This document shows, piece after piece, positions 18,929-28,261 of a stretch of 64,000 nt of DNA. The DNA lies in the NCBI GenBank assembly GCA_018266795.1, contig JAFDZV010000004.1:133273-197272 (forward strand), given 5' to 3'. The translations under genes and the position numbers were made by a program. How positions within the stretch are numbered: position 1 is the stretch's first letter; each line of letters starts with the position of its first letter. The notes under the pieces were generated by a model. That model saw only the letters and a list, made by a program, of their open reading frames with translations, ran no database searches and was not told the DNA's origin. Source of the DNA: Bacteroidota bacterium. Lineage in GTDB: Bacteria > Bacteroidota > Ignavibacteria > OLB7.

Positions 18929-19138
18929 GCGTCGGGCCTCGCGAAGACGAGAGTGTGACTACGTTGCCGGCCTGTCATCGCAGGAGATCGCGCCAAGCGC
19001 GATCGACGTGGCGATCCGTACCGGGCCGGCGTCACGGCCCGTTCGGCGGAACGATGCACCGTGCGGAAGAGGTCGCCACGCCCCTCCTCCGCCTCCGGCG
19101 GCGCCGGGCCTCGCGACGACGAAGTGGTGACGATGGTC
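18929..19138. repeat. Long imperfect palindromic intergenic repeat
   Basis: gtcatcgcaggagatcgc at 18974 continues with gcgatcgacgtggcgatcc, and the second half has gaggtcgccacgcccctcc and gggcctcgcgacgacgaag in reverse sense. gggcctcgcgaagacgag also appears near 18933, so parts occur twice. The layout matches the widespread GTCATTGCGAGG...CCTCGCAATGAC type of dispersed intergenic repeat. It fills most of the gap before the HAD gene. Confidence 0.6.
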
Positions 19139-19268
19139 ACTGTCGTTGCCGATGAATGCCCGGATGCAATCAGGCTTGATGTTCTCGCGAATGCGAAACG
19201 GCGAGGATCGGCGTTCCCGCGAACGCGCGTTCATTTCCATCTTCTCCCATTCCGGAGACGTTCTACAT

Positions 19269-19889
19269 ATGTCCAGTTCCGTGCGTATCATTCTCTTCGA
19301 TCTGGGCGGTGTGCTGATCGAGCTGCAGGGCATTGCCGATCTTCTGGAATGGACGGGGGAGGGAATGACGCCGGAGACAATCTGGCACATGTGGCTTACG
19401 TCGCCCGCGGTGCGCGCCTTCGAGGCCGGGGCGATCGGTCCGGATGATTTCGCATCGAGACTTGTGCGGGAGCTCGGCATGCCGGTTGCACCGGAGCGGT
19501 TCATCGAGGCATTTACCATGTGGCCGGTTGGATTGTATCCGGGCGCTGCCGATCTGCTTCGGCGTATCCCCTCGGGCTACGTGCGTGCGATGCTGAGCAA
19601 CACGAACATCCTCCACTGGCCGCGGTTCATGGAGGAGATGGGGATCGATGGACTCTTCGAGCATCATTTCGCGTCACACCTGATCGGAAAGCTCAAGCCC
19701 GATCCGGGCGTCTTCGAACATGTGGTGGCAACGCTGCAATGCCGGCCGGCGGACGTTCTCTTCCTGGACGATCAACCCCTGAACGTGGAGGCGGCAACGG
19801 CCGCCGGGTTGCATGCCGTTCAGGTGCGCGGACCGCACGAGGCCGAACGTGTGCTTATCGAAATGGGAGTTCTCGCAGCGGAGGCGTGA
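19269..19889 (+). CDS. HAD-family hydrolase (HAD-IA phosphatase-like)
   Basis: 206 residues. Motif I FDLGGVLIEL with nucleophile Asp 11 (the DLGGV form is typical of YihX-like HAD-IA phosphatases), motif II LSNTN, motif III Lys in GKLKPDPGVFEH and motif IV LFLDDQPLNVEAA. The cap helices lie between motifs I and II. Probably a small-molecule phosphatase acting on sugar phosphates or similar; substrate unknown. ATG 19269 gives the correct N-terminus directly before the first strand. Followed 97 nt later by osmC. Confidence 0.9.
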   Translation: MSSSVRIILFDLGGVLIELQGIADLLEWTGEGMTPETIWHMWLTSPAVRAFEAGAIGPDDFASRLVRELGMPVAPERFIEAFTMWPVGLYPGAADLLRRIPSGYVRAMLSNTNILHWPRFMEEMGIDGLFEHHFASHLIGKLKPDPGVFEHVVATLQCRPADVLFLDDQPLNVEAATAAGLHAVQVRGPHEAERVLIEMGVLAAEA

Positions 19890-19986
19890 CCCATTGCAGA
19901 GGGAGTTGCGGCGCCGGGCTTGCCGCGGTGCGGCCGACAACACTTGTCCAACAGGATTACATCAACATCAGGGAGAGCGACATATC

Positions 19987-20412
19987 ATGAAACGCAAGGC
20001 ATCTGCAGTCTGGAACGGCGGTCTCAAGGATGGCAGGGGAGTCATCTCCACGGAGAGCAATGTTCTCTCGAACACGCAATACTCCTTCAGCACGCGCTTC
20101 GAGAATGGCATCGGCACCAACCCGGAGGAACTTATCGGAGCGGCGCACGCGGGGTGCTTCTCCATGGCGCTTTCCGGAGAGCTTGGGAACGCCGGCATGA
20201 CCGCGGAGAGCATCGACACCACGGCCACGGTAACTCTGGAGAAGACCGATGCCGGATTCACGGTTACGGGCATTCATCTGGATGTGACGGCAACGATTCC
20301 CGGCGCCGATCCGGATGCGTTTCAGGCCGCTGCCGACAATGCTAAGGCGGGCTGCCCGATCGCGCGTCTGCTGAACGCGCCGATTACGATGGAGGCGCGG
20401 CTGGTCTCCTGA
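19987..20412 (+). CDS. OsmC-family peroxiredoxin-like protein
   Basis: 141 residues, whole OsmC length. Peroxidatic Cys 57 in [15 protein letters not shown] and resolving Cys 123 in [12 protein letters not shown] are both present, with the basic N-terminal strand ([17 protein letters not shown]) expected for the family. OsmC reduces organic hydroperoxides using dihydrolipoamide or thiols. GGGAG before ATG 19987. It sits with HAD, AhpD-like and SnoaL genes in a co-directional group. Confidence 0.93.
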   Translation: MKRKASAVWNGGLKDGRGVISTESNVLSNTQYSFSTRFENGIGTNPEELIGAAHAGCFSMALSGELGNAGMTAESIDTTATVTLEKTDAGFTVTGIHLDVTATIPGADPDAFQAAADNAKAGCPIARLLNAPITMEARLVS

Positions 20413-20480
20413 GTGTATGAGATTATCGCGGAGGATGCTTCGCGACCATTGTGAACCCAGCAACATACCGGAGCAACGGC

Positions 20481-20921
20481 GTGAGCACCCGCCTCGATTA
20501 CTATCAGTTCAATCCGCGTGCGGTGGATCTTCTCCGCAGCATGAGCAAGCATCTCGGCTCCATCGATCACAGACTGCGTGCATTGGTGGAGCTTCGTGCC
20601 TCGCAGATCAACGGCTGCGTCTACTGCCTGGATCTGCATGCAACCCAGGCGCGGGAGCATGGCGAGACTCAGCAGCGGCTGGATTGCCTCTCCGCGTGGG
20701 ATGAGTGTCCGTTCTTCGACGAAAGGGAGCGCGCTGCGCTGGCCTGGACGGAGTCGCTGACGAATGTCTCGGCCACGCACGCTCCGGATGATCTGTACGC
20801 ACGGCTTCACGAACATTTCACGGAGCAGGAGATCGTTGATCTCACGATGATCATCTCGGTGATCAACGCATGGAATCGGCTGGCAATCGGCCTTCGGAAG
20901 ATGCCCGCGCCGCGCGGCTGA
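20481..20921 (+). CDS. AhpD/CMD-family protein with CxxC
   Basis: 146 residues. MSTRLDYYQFNPRAV is a typical start for carboxymuconolactone-decarboxylase-like AhpD proteins. The active site is CVYC (Cys 46 and 49) with following DLH (His 53), as in AhpD hydroperoxide/thiol relay proteins. Start at GTG 20481 with CGGAG at 20469 is preferred to GTG 20451. With osmC immediately upstream it suggests peroxide or thiol stress defence. Substrate unknown. Confidence 0.88.
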   Translation: MSTRLDYYQFNPRAVDLLRSMSKHLGSIDHRLRALVELRASQINGCVYCLDLHATQAREHGETQQRLDCLSAWDECPFFDERERAALAWTESLTNVSATHAPDDLYARLHEHFTEQEIVDLTMIISVINAWNRLAIGLRKMPAPRG

Positions 20922-20972
20922 TCGTGTTGCCGTGCGCTGCGTTTCACGTTTCATTCCAGCAGGGGAAGGATA

Positions 20973-21377
20973 ATGCAGACTCATGCAAGCGGACCGTTCG
21001 ATGTGAAGCTTACTCCGCAGACGAACGAGGAAGGCGTCGGCGATCCAACGATCGGAAGGATGGCCCTCGACAAGGAGTTCCATGGCGATCTGGAGGGGAC
21101 GAGCAAAGGGCAGATGCTTGCCGTCGGCACAGACGTGAAGGGCTCTGCAGGCTACGTTGCAATGGAGCGCGTGGTTGGAACGCTGAACGGGCGTGCCGGC
21201 ACGTTCGCGTTGCAGCACTACGGCCTGATGACACGCGGCGTTCCGCACCTCACGATCACCGTTGTTCCGGATTCCGGAACGGGTGAGCTGGCCGGGCTTT
21301 CCGGCACGATGACGATCAACATCGTGGAAGGGAAGCACTCCTACGAGTTCGACTATACGCTCGCAGAGCCGGGTTGA
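20973..21377 (+). CDS. DUF3224 family protein
   Basis: 134 residues. Pattern of DUF3224: HASGPFDVKLTPQ at the start, LDKEFHGDLEGTSKGQML, SAGYVAMERVVGTLNGRAGTFALQHYG, GTGELAGLSGTMTI and ending in HSYEFDYTL. A single beta-barrel is expected (allene-oxide-cyclase-like fold). No active site is known. AGGGGAAGGA precedes ATG 20973. Likely part of the same run of small stress genes. Confidence 0.88.
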   Translation: MQTHASGPFDVKLTPQTNEEGVGDPTIGRMALDKEFHGDLEGTSKGQMLAVGTDVKGSAGYVAMERVVGTLNGRAGTFALQHYGLMTRGVPHLTITVVPDSGTGELAGLSGTMTINIVEGKHSYEFDYTLAEPG

Positions 21378-21487
21378 GAGCGGGTGCCGCGCCGGGAATG
21401 CGGTTGCAGGAGCGGGACGAAACGGCGGGCCAGCGGAGTGAAGCTGCCCATCAGTGCCGGGCCGTACATCCGAATGGAGGGACGTCA

Positions 21488-21904
21488 ATGCAGGAATCAC
21501 ACGAGGCGAAGAAGGAAATTGTTCTTCGGTTCAACAGAGAGATCATCGAGAAGGGAAACCTGGATGCGCTGGCGGAGCTTGTGGCGCCGGACTTCGTGAA
21601 TCATACCGCACCGCCCGGCATACCGGGCGGCCGCGATGGGCTCGGCATATTTCTCGAGCAGGTGCTGCGGCCGGCCTTCCCCGATCTGAGGATGGAGATA
21701 CACGATCAGATCGTGGAGGGAGACAAGGTGGTCACACGCAAGACGATGCACGCAACGCATGCCGGTACGTTCGGCGGTGTGCCCGCTACGGGACGATCGG
21801 TTCAGATGCGCATAATCGACATCGTGACCGTGCGCGGCGGGAAATACGTGGAACACTGGGGAAGCTCCGACATGCACGGCCTGCTGGAGCAGATCCGCAG
21901 GTGA
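21488..21904 (+). CDS. SnoaL-like ester cyclase-family protein
   Basis: 138 residues. NTF2/SnoaL-like fold features: KEIVLRFNREIIEKGNLDALAELVAPDFVNHTAPPG near the N-terminus, VEGDKVVTRKTMHATHAGTFGGVPATGRSV, and a final GGKYVEHWGSSDMHGLLEQI. Members include polyketide cyclases and small hydrolase/isomerase-like proteins; no specific substrate can be read. GGAGG precedes ATG 21488. Ends the co-directional group. Confidence 0.85.
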   Translation: MQESHEAKKEIVLRFNREIIEKGNLDALAELVAPDFVNHTAPPGIPGGRDGLGIFLEQVLRPAFPDLRMEIHDQIVEGDKVVTRKTMHATHAGTFGGVPATGRSVQMRIIDIVTVRGGKYVEHWGSSDMHGLLEQIRR

Positions 21905-22363
21905 GCGGCGGCCGGCTGTGGCCGGTGCGCAGCCGTTGCCGGCGGCAGCCGGATGTGCCCGATGCTCGTTGCAACGTGCCGCTGCATCCGGCTATCGCTC
22001 CGCATTTTCATCGAAGCCCGTGCGGGATCTCCCTGCGCGGGCTTCGAACATTCATCTCCATCCGAAATACTCCTGAATGTCGTGCGGCACCTGCGGCGCA
22101 GTCAACGGCGATATGATTGCGACCGGATATCCGAAGCGCATCGTTGAACGTTCCGTGCCCGGGCTGGTGCGATCCCGGCCGGCAACTGCGGATGCCATCC
22201 GTAGGGTTCCGAATGCAACAGGACGTTGTTCTCCTCCGCCCGGTTTGTTCTTGCATTTGACTTGACCAAGAACTCCCGGCAGGCCGCAGGCGGGCGTACA
22301 ACGATCCAGCCCATTGGTTGCGAGAGGCCGCGGATAACCAGATCGGCCCGTTGTCACGAACTC
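21905..22363. other. Convergent intergenic region with a repeat copy
   Basis: Gap between convergent 21904 and 22364 stops. Holds dispersed repeat copy B at 22210-22340. No gene found in the rest. Confidence 0.5.
22210..22340 (+). repeat. Dispersed intergenic element, copy B
   Basis: Conserved blocks in the same order as the other copies: aacaggacgttgttctcctcc, gccgcaggcgggcgtacaa (22283-22301), ggttgcgagaggccg, gataac. Confidence 0.65.
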
Positions 22364-23947
22364 TCATGCATGCACCCCCGTCTCCGCTTCGCATGCGGCA
22401 TCGGTGCGAACCTCCTCCTCCGGAACCATCGCCCGCCGTGCCTCGCGTGCCACCTCGCCGAACGGCCGGCCGGTGATCCTGCTCTGAAGCCACGGCAGAA
22501 TGCAGGTGATCGCAGAACCCTGGTCCTGTGCGGGATCCAGGGCGATCGCCGCCAGTTCATCGTGAACGAGAGCGAACGCCGAGATCAACTCCTCCTGCGT
22601 GCAGATGTTCGGCAGCCGGCGCATGAATCCAAGCACGGTGCGATCGGCTGCGGAGATGCCGCGGCAGCGTGCGATGAATCCGTAGGCGGATCGGATCAGA
22701 TAGGGGAGGAGCTCCAGGTTGCCGGCGTCGTAGTGGATCATCAACGTCAACAATCGTGCAACGCAAAGGATGTCGTCGCGGAAGCCTGGACGATAGCCGT
22801 TGATCAGCGGATGCAGCGTGCGGATCGCATCCCCCAGGCATCCGTTCACGAACTGGGCATAGGCGAGATCGGTGAGGTAGCCCATGCGCAGTTGCGCCGC
22901 GAAGCCGTTGCTGTCCCGGCTGCACAGATGGTCCAGCTCCTGCCGCATGGCGGCAAGCGCTTCGTGCTGGAAGTCGATCAGGAGGAGTTCCATCCGGCAG
23001 CAGAATGCCAGTTGTGCCTGCTGCACGCGGCGTATCCGGGTTCGCGGCTCCAGGGCGCACAATGTGTTGTAGGCGCGATATGCCTCCGCATTTCTCCCCG
23101 TCTTCACTGCCAGCACCACATGGGTGAACAGGAGCGTGATGTAGTTGTGCAGTTCCAGGCGTTCGTGCATCGGCTGCGACTCCACGAACGCAAGGTGCTG
23201 TACCGAATGCTGGTAGCCGTCGTTGTAGCGAGCGGTGAGCATGTGGTACAGCCGCATCGCTTCCATGTGATATCTGCGCGCTCCGGCTGTTGATGGGGGA
23301 GCCATGCGCTCGAGCGGGCCATGCACGATCTCCCGGATGCGCTGCGGTGCCTCACTTCCTCCAGGCCCGCGCTGCACGAGTTCGTACGATATCATGGCGA
23401 ACAGATGAAGGTGGTCCCAGTAGTTGGAGATCCCTTCCACAATCGAATTCACATGCTCGCGCCGTTCCACCAGCCGTGCCCTGCACGAGCCCGCGTAGGC
23501 AGACTGTGAATCCAGATACCAATCCAGCCGTGCCAGCGTCAGCTGCTCCGGGAGATAGCCGTAGCGCTCCGCCAGATTGCGCGCTGCGTGCAGCCGCTCG
23601 CGTGCCTGCCGGTGTAGACCGCGATCCGAAAGCGTCTCCGCCCCCTCGGTCAGCGAACGAATGCGTGCGTGCGCATCGCCCGTTGTTCCGAAGGAGCGGA
23701 GCGATCGAAGCAGGTGCTCGTAGAGATTGTTCTTCGTGACGGCCAGATGCCCGGCGAACGTCTCGTTCGCAACGGCTGCTCGCACATCCGGTTCGTTCAA
23801 CCGATCCATGGCATTCAGGATTTCGAACAGCCGCAGGCAGCTTCTCGCCTTGCGCCCGGTGCCCGCTTCAAGCATCAGTCTGCAATAGCGCTTCTCCATT
23901 TTACCGAGCGTTCCAATCAGTTCGTACAGATCTGTTGAGCCTGCCAT
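22364..23947 (-). CDS. Helical protein of unrecognised family, paralogue 1
   Basis: 527 residues, predicted almost wholly helical, likely a repeat solenoid. Begins MAGSTDLYELIGTLGKMEKRYC, has a central run resembling TPR-like hairpins (YNDGYQHSVQHLAFVES, HNYITLLFTHVVLAVKTGRNAEAYRAYNTL), and ends with a conserved block (RRLPNICTQEEL...PWLQSRITGRPFGEVAREARRAM). No signal peptide or catalytic motif. A second copy at 28262 shares the start, the middle and the end. An upstream in-frame start at 24241 is rejected because the added 98 residues are low-complexity and not shared by the paralogue. Confidence 0.8.
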   Translation of the reverse strand: MAGSTDLYELIGTLGKMEKRYCRLMLEAGTGRKARSCLRLFEILNAMDRLNEPDVRAAVANETFAGHLAVTKNNLYEHLLRSLRSFGTTGDAHARIRSLTEGAETLSDRGLHRQARERLHAARNLAERYGYLPEQLTLARLDWYLDSQSAYAGSCRARLVERREHVNSIVEGISNYWDHLHLFAMISYELVQRGPGGSEAPQRIREIVHGPLERMAPPSTAGARRYHMEAMRLYHMLTARYNDGYQHSVQHLAFVESQPMHERLELHNYITLLFTHVVLAVKTGRNAEAYRAYNTLCALEPRTRIRRVQQAQLAFCCRMELLLIDFQHEALAAMRQELDHLCSRDSNGFAAQLRMGYLTDLAYAQFVNGCLGDAIRTLHPLINGYRPGFRDDILCVARLLTLMIHYDAGNLELLPYLIRSAYGFIARCRGISAADRTVLGFMRRLPNICTQEELISAFALVHDELAAIALDPAQDQGSAITCILPWLQSRITGRPFGEVAREARRAMVPEEEVRTDAACEAETGVHA

Positions 23948-24460
23948 TGAGTTCCCATCCGTGAACCGAAATGTCTGTTTCGATGCCTGCGCATCGCGCA
24001 GATCCCTCCCCGCTTCTCCGATCTTGTTCGGAGAATGGCACCGATGCAGCCGACGTGTATAGACCCGGCCCCATGTTCGGAGTAACAGATACGAACCGGC
24101 CTCCGAGTTACGAATGTGGAATCGTGTGCGTTCTTCCGTCTCCAAGTTCAATGGCGGGAGGAACGCATGATCGGCTCCCGGCGGGCGTAGAACAGCCCGG
24201 GCATTTTTGTCTGCTCTCCATGAGCTGACCGTTGGTACCACCGTACCTGAATGCGATCGTGGCCGACATGAACCGCATGCTTCGCCGCGTCACAGTCACG
24301 GACGTTGCGCTGCATTTCAACCTGGCGCAGGAGCTTGGGCGCCTGCGCGCCGATCCGGGTTGCCGGATTATTTTTCCTTGCGATGTCGAAACCGTGAGTG
24401 CCTGCACGTCATGGCATCGAAGGAAACGCCTTCGCTTCGGAACATTCGAACCTCGGAACG
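23948..24460. other. Divergent intergenic region
   Basis: 513 nt between the paralogue (-) and the DGPF gene (+). A short stretch at about 24175-24205 resembles the core of the dispersed element (ggcgggcgta) but too little is conserved to call it a copy. No gene found. Confidence 0.4.
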
Positions 24461-24817
24461 ATGAACTACACGCTTCTCTTCTATGAATCGCCGGAAAGCC
24501 TGGCTGCGCGCAGCGACCCAGCACAGCGCCAGGCATTCTGGTTGGCATTCGGGCATTACATCCAGGCGCTGCGCGATGCCGGCGTCCATGCCGGCGGAGC
24601 CGGATTGCAGTTGCCGGAGACGGCTACCACGATCGTGTATCGCGACGGTGAACGGCTTGTGCAGGACGGTCCATATGCGGACACGAAGGAGCAGCTTGGC
24701 GGCTTCGTGATCATCAACGTCCCCGATCTGGACACCGCGCTCGAGTGGGCGGCACGCTGCCCAACCGCACCGGGAAGAGCGATCGAAGTGCGGCCGAATC
24801 TTGCACCGATGGAGTAG
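24461..24817 (+). CDS. YCII-related DGPF protein
   Basis: 118 residues. MNYTLLFYESPESLAAR opens a YCII/dimeric alpha-beta barrel-like fold, and VQDGPYADTKEQLGGFVIINV contains the DGPF-type motif in DGPY form. Proteins of this group are known partners of ECF42 sigma factors, and a gene of that type starts 76 nt downstream on the same strand. Role in signalling to the sigma factor is suspected in the family but not proven. Confidence 0.9.
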   Translation: MNYTLLFYESPESLAARSDPAQRQAFWLAFGHYIQALRDAGVHAGGAGLQLPETATTIVYRDGERLVQDGPYADTKEQLGGFVIINVPDLDTALEWAARCPTAPGRAIEVRPNLAPME

Positions 24818-24892
24818 AATGCAGATGAGAACCGCCTGGAGTCCGGATGAAACTCGGCGCCCCTCGCCGTACCTGATGCGCGGGTGCGGATC

Positions 24893-26131
24893 ATGATGTC
24901 TCATCGAGCTGTGGAGCGTGCGGTACGCGACTCCTACGGTCGACTGCTGGCCTATCTCTCCATGCGCTCGCGTGATGTGGCGGCCGCCGAGGATGCTCTT
25001 GCCGATGCCTTCCACGCAGCGCTCGAAACGTGGCCGCACTCCGGAGTGCCGGAGCGTCCGGAGGCATGGCTGCTAACGGCCGCGCGCCGCCGATTGATCG
25101 ACGGCGCGCGGCATGCACGGGTGCAGGCTGCTGCGCTTCCGTTGTTGCAAGCGGCCGCAGAGGAGGCTTCGGAGTTGATGGGGTCCGCCGCCGGCTTTCC
25201 GGACGAGCGCCTTGGGCTTCTCTTCGTCTGCGCTCATCCTGCGATTGCCGTCACCGCCCGCACTCCACTCATGCTCCAGACCGTACTCGGGCTCGATGCT
25301 GCCCGCATCGCCTCCGCCTTTCTCCTGAAGCCTTCGGCGATGGGGCAGAGGCTTGCGCGCGCCAAGGCGAAGATCCGGGACGCCCGCATCGCCTTCGAAC
25401 TCCCGGAGGCTGCGGAACTGCCTCCCCGTCTCGATGCCGTGCTGGAGGCGATCTATGCCGCATACGGTAGCGGCTGGGAGGATGTAGCCGGTGCCGATCC
25501 GCGCCGGCGGGGCCTTGCGGCCGAGGCGCTGGAACTGGGGCGGCTGCTTGTACGGTTGATGCCGGAGGAGCCGGAGGCATTGGGATTGCTGGCACTGATG
25601 CTGTATTGCGAATCGCGGCGTGATGCGCGTCGGGGCCTTTCAGGTGAGTACATCCCGCTCTCCGAACAGGAGACGGCGCGATGGTCCGGATCGATGATGA
25701 CGGAGGCAGAGCGATTGCTCCATGCCGCGGCTGGCATGAAGCGGACGGGGCGTTTCCAGTTGGAGGCGGCCATCCAGTCCGCTCATGCGGAGCGCGCGCG
25801 TACCGGGCGCACGGACTGGGAAGCGGTTGCGCTGCTGTACGAAGGGCTTGCACGTTCCACGCCAACGATCGGTGCGCTGGTAGGACGTGCGGCTGCGAAC
25901 GCCGAGGCTCGCGGCGCCGATGCCGGGTGGCGTCTGCTGCAGGAGATTCGCGGCGATGCCGTATTGAACTATCAACCGTACTGGGCGCTTGCAGCACATC
26001 TTCTGCGGCTGCTTGGCCGCGAGGACGAAGCCGTTGCCGCATACGGCCGCGCCATCAGGCTTTGCCAGGATCAGGCGATGCGCGGGTTCCTTGCATTGCA
26101 GGCTGTGCGCAGCGACGGCCGTGTGTGGTAG
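24893..26131 (+). CDS. ECF42-type sigma factor with C-terminal extension
   Basis: 412 residues. Short sigma2 (AVERAVRDSYGRLLAYLSMRSRDVAAAEDALADAFHAALETWP) and sigma4-like (LDAARIASAFLLKPSAMGQRLARAKAKIRDA) regions are followed by a ~200-residue helical extension with TPR-like character. This and the upstream DGPF gene are the hallmarks of the ECF42 group. The extension is thought to replace a classic anti-sigma factor. Start among ATG 24893/24896 or GTG 24884 is uncertain. Confidence 0.88.
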   Translation: MMSHRAVERAVRDSYGRLLAYLSMRSRDVAAAEDALADAFHAALETWPHSGVPERPEAWLLTAARRRLIDGARHARVQAAALPLLQAAAEEASELMGSAAGFPDERLGLLFVCAHPAIAVTARTPLMLQTVLGLDAARIASAFLLKPSAMGQRLARAKAKIRDARIAFELPEAAELPPRLDAVLEAIYAAYGSGWEDVAGADPRRRGLAAEALELGRLLVRLMPEEPEALGLLALMLYCESRRDARRGLSGEYIPLSEQETARWSGSMMTEAERLLHAAAGMKRTGRFQLEAAIQSAHAERARTGRTDWEAVALLYEGLARSTPTIGALVGRAAANAEARGADAGWRLLQEIRGDAVLNYQPYWALAAHLLRLLGREDEAVAAYGRAIRLCQDQAMRGFLALQAVRSDGRVW

Positions 26132-26319
26132 AGATGTGCCGGCCGAACGGCATCGGGCTCTCTGCCGGCGGCGATCGGTTCTCCGGCGGGTGGAATTTCA
26201 GCACCTTGCTGCCGCCGGCTTCGAAGCGTTCGCATGCCGGCATCCTGCGGGCCGCGAACGCCCGGCACGATGCAGCCGTTCCGGCCCCGCCTCTTCTTCC
26301 CGAACAACGCCGATATCGA

Positions 26320-27393
26320 ATGACACTCTCCGACATCGCCCACGAACGCCTGCACAATCAGCACCTGGTGGCTCCTGCCTTCGAGAGACCTGCCGACGAA
26401 GTTGCGTGGCAGGGTGCGGTGCAGAGCCAGGACTACTACGGAGCGCAGTGGGGGCTTGGGCAGCGTCTGGCCGGCGCTACCGGCACCATCGTGGATGCCT
26501 CCTTCGCTGCCGGCGAGATTCTTCGCACGCATGTGCTGCGCCCTACATGGCATTTCGTTGTGCCGGCGGACATCCGGTGGATGCTTGCTCTCACGGCGCC
26601 TCGTATCAAGGCCGCAAGCCTGCAATACCATCGGCGGCTCGAGCTGGACGAACGGCTGCTGCGACGAACCAACGTTCTGTTGGCGAAGGCGCTGCGCGAC
26701 GGTGCGCAGCTGACGCGCGACGAACTGCGTGCAGTGCTGGAACGTGCCGGCATTGCGGCCGCCGATACGGTGCGGATGAGCTACATCATGATGCACGCGG
26801 AACTGGACGCCGTGGTCTGCAGCGGAGCCCGGCGCGGAAAGCAGTTTACCTATGCGCTGCTGGAGGAACGTGCGCCGCAGGCCAGGGTGCTGACGCGCGA
26901 CGAGGCGTTGGCGGAACTCGTGCTCCGTTTCTTCCGGAGCCATGGGCCCGCCACCGCGAACGATTTCGCAAAGTGGTCGGGGCTGACCGTGGCCGATGGC
27001 GAGCGCGGGCTTCACGACGTGCAGTCGCAACTGGAGCGGGAAACGGCGCACGGGCGTACGTGGTGGCGAGGAGGCACGCGGCACGCGGCGAAGCCCAGCT
27101 CCCGCATGGCGTATCTTCTACCGAACTACGACGAGTATGTGGTGGGGTATCGCCACCACGACGTCGTGGCCAGTCCTCATCTCGGAACGCGAACCATCTT
27201 CAGCAATATCATCGTTCTGGGCGGCCGTGTTGCGGGAACGTGGAAGCGGACATTGAAGAGAGAGGGCGTGCTTCTGGAGTCGGGGTACTTCGAGCCTTCC
27301 GGCCGCAGCGTTGCCGCCTCGGTGAAGGCTGCCGCGCGCCGATACGGGCGGTTCCTCGATCTGACCGTGGAGGTACGCTCAGCAGGGGAATGA
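26320..27393 (+). CDS. Winged-helix DNA-binding protein (HTH_42-like)
   Basis: 357 residues. MTLSDIAHERLHNQHLVAPAFERPADEVAWQGAVQSQDY is the usual N-terminus of the winged-helix AlkZ/YcaQ-like group, with AQWGLGQRL, HFVVPADIRWML, a central winged-helix LRFFRSHGPATANDFAKWSGL and PNYDEYVVGYRHH. Members include DNA glycosylases that remove interstrand crosslinks and proteins annotated only as DNA-binding. Key glycosylase QxQ-type residues cannot be checked here. ATG 26320 lies 186 nt after the sigma gene. Confidence 0.85.
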   Translation: MTLSDIAHERLHNQHLVAPAFERPADEVAWQGAVQSQDYYGAQWGLGQRLAGATGTIVDASFAAGEILRTHVLRPTWHFVVPADIRWMLALTAPRIKAASLQYHRRLELDERLLRRTNVLLAKALRDGAQLTRDELRAVLERAGIAAADTVRMSYIMMHAELDAVVCSGARRGKQFTYALLEERAPQARVLTRDEALAELVLRFFRSHGPATANDFAKWSGLTVADGERGLHDVQSQLERETAHGRTWWRGGTRHAAKPSSRMAYLLPNYDEYVVGYRHHDVVASPHLGTRTIFSNIIVLGGRVAGTWKRTLKREGVLLESGYFEPSGRSVAASVKAAARRYGRFLDLTVEVRSAGE

Positions 27394-27492
27394 ACGGCAT
27401 CGGAGAGCGGGAGCGGTATGCAGTGCAGCCGGCCGCCGTATTGTCCGGATGCATGCAGATGTTCCGATCACGATAATCAACAGAGACACAGC

Positions 27493-28139
27493 ATGAAGGT
27501 TCTCATCTTCGGTGCCACCGGAGCGGCCGGCGGAAGCGTTCTTCGCACATGCCTTGCTGCGCCAATGGTTCGGGAGGTCCGCGCGGTTACGCGCCGTCCG
27601 CTTGCCCGCACGCACCCGAAGCTCCGTGAAATCGTTCACGACAACTATCTGGAGTATTCGGGAATTGCCGATGCCTTCGCAGGGATCGATCTCTGTCTCT
27701 TCTGCCTTGGCGTATCGGCCACGCAGGTATCCGAGGAGGACTATCGGAGGATCACGCACGACATGACGCTGGCTGCCGCGGAGGCGCTTCATGCCGCGAG
27801 CCCGGATGCCCTGTTCGAGTTCATCACCGGTCGTGGAACCGACGCGGAGGGCCGGTTCATGTGGGCGCGCGTGAAGGGGGCCACGGAGCAGGAATTGATC
27901 CGCCGCTTCGGCGCGGTCTGCCTGCGTCCGGCGGCGATCGGAGGTGAGCCGTCGGCCAGCGCGCCTTGGTATTACAGGCTCATCCGCCCATGTTGGGGAT
28001 ACTCTCACCGTTCCGAAGCCTCTACGTTTCGGGGACCGATCTCGGCAGGGGAATGCTTCAGATCGGCATGGAGCGGATCCGCGGACGTGTGATCGAGAAT
28101 CCGGAGATCCGCGAGCTGGCCGGCCGCGCAACATGGTAG
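27493..28139 (+). pseudogene. NAD(P)-binding Rossmann gene with frameshift
   Basis: KVLIFGATGAAGGSVLRTCL (residues 2-21) is a Rossmann NAD(P)-binding start, then DNYLEYSGIADAFAGIDLCLFCLGV, FEFITGRGTDAEG and LRPAAIGGE, as in NmrA/epimerase-like proteins. The first frame ends early at 28092 with an unrelated tail. In another frame from about 27990 the sequence continues MLGILSPFRSLYVSGTDLGRGMLQIGMERIRGRVIENPEIRELAGRATW and stops at 28139, the expected end of such a protein. One missing base near 27988 explains it. Real mutation or sequencing error cannot be told apart here. Confidence 0.75.
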
Positions 28140-28261
28140 CGTGAGGAGATCCAGGATCGCCTCGCGGCGCCGAACCCCCTGAGCTCCGTGTGAATGCCCG
28201 ATGCGTGCCGGTATCTCCCGGCCTGTTGTGCGGCGCGCGCTCCCCGGCCGCCGCCGATTCG

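Noticed and set aside
24170-24205. Possible fourth copy of the dispersed element
   Set aside because: Only ggcgggcgta and a few bases match; too short to call.
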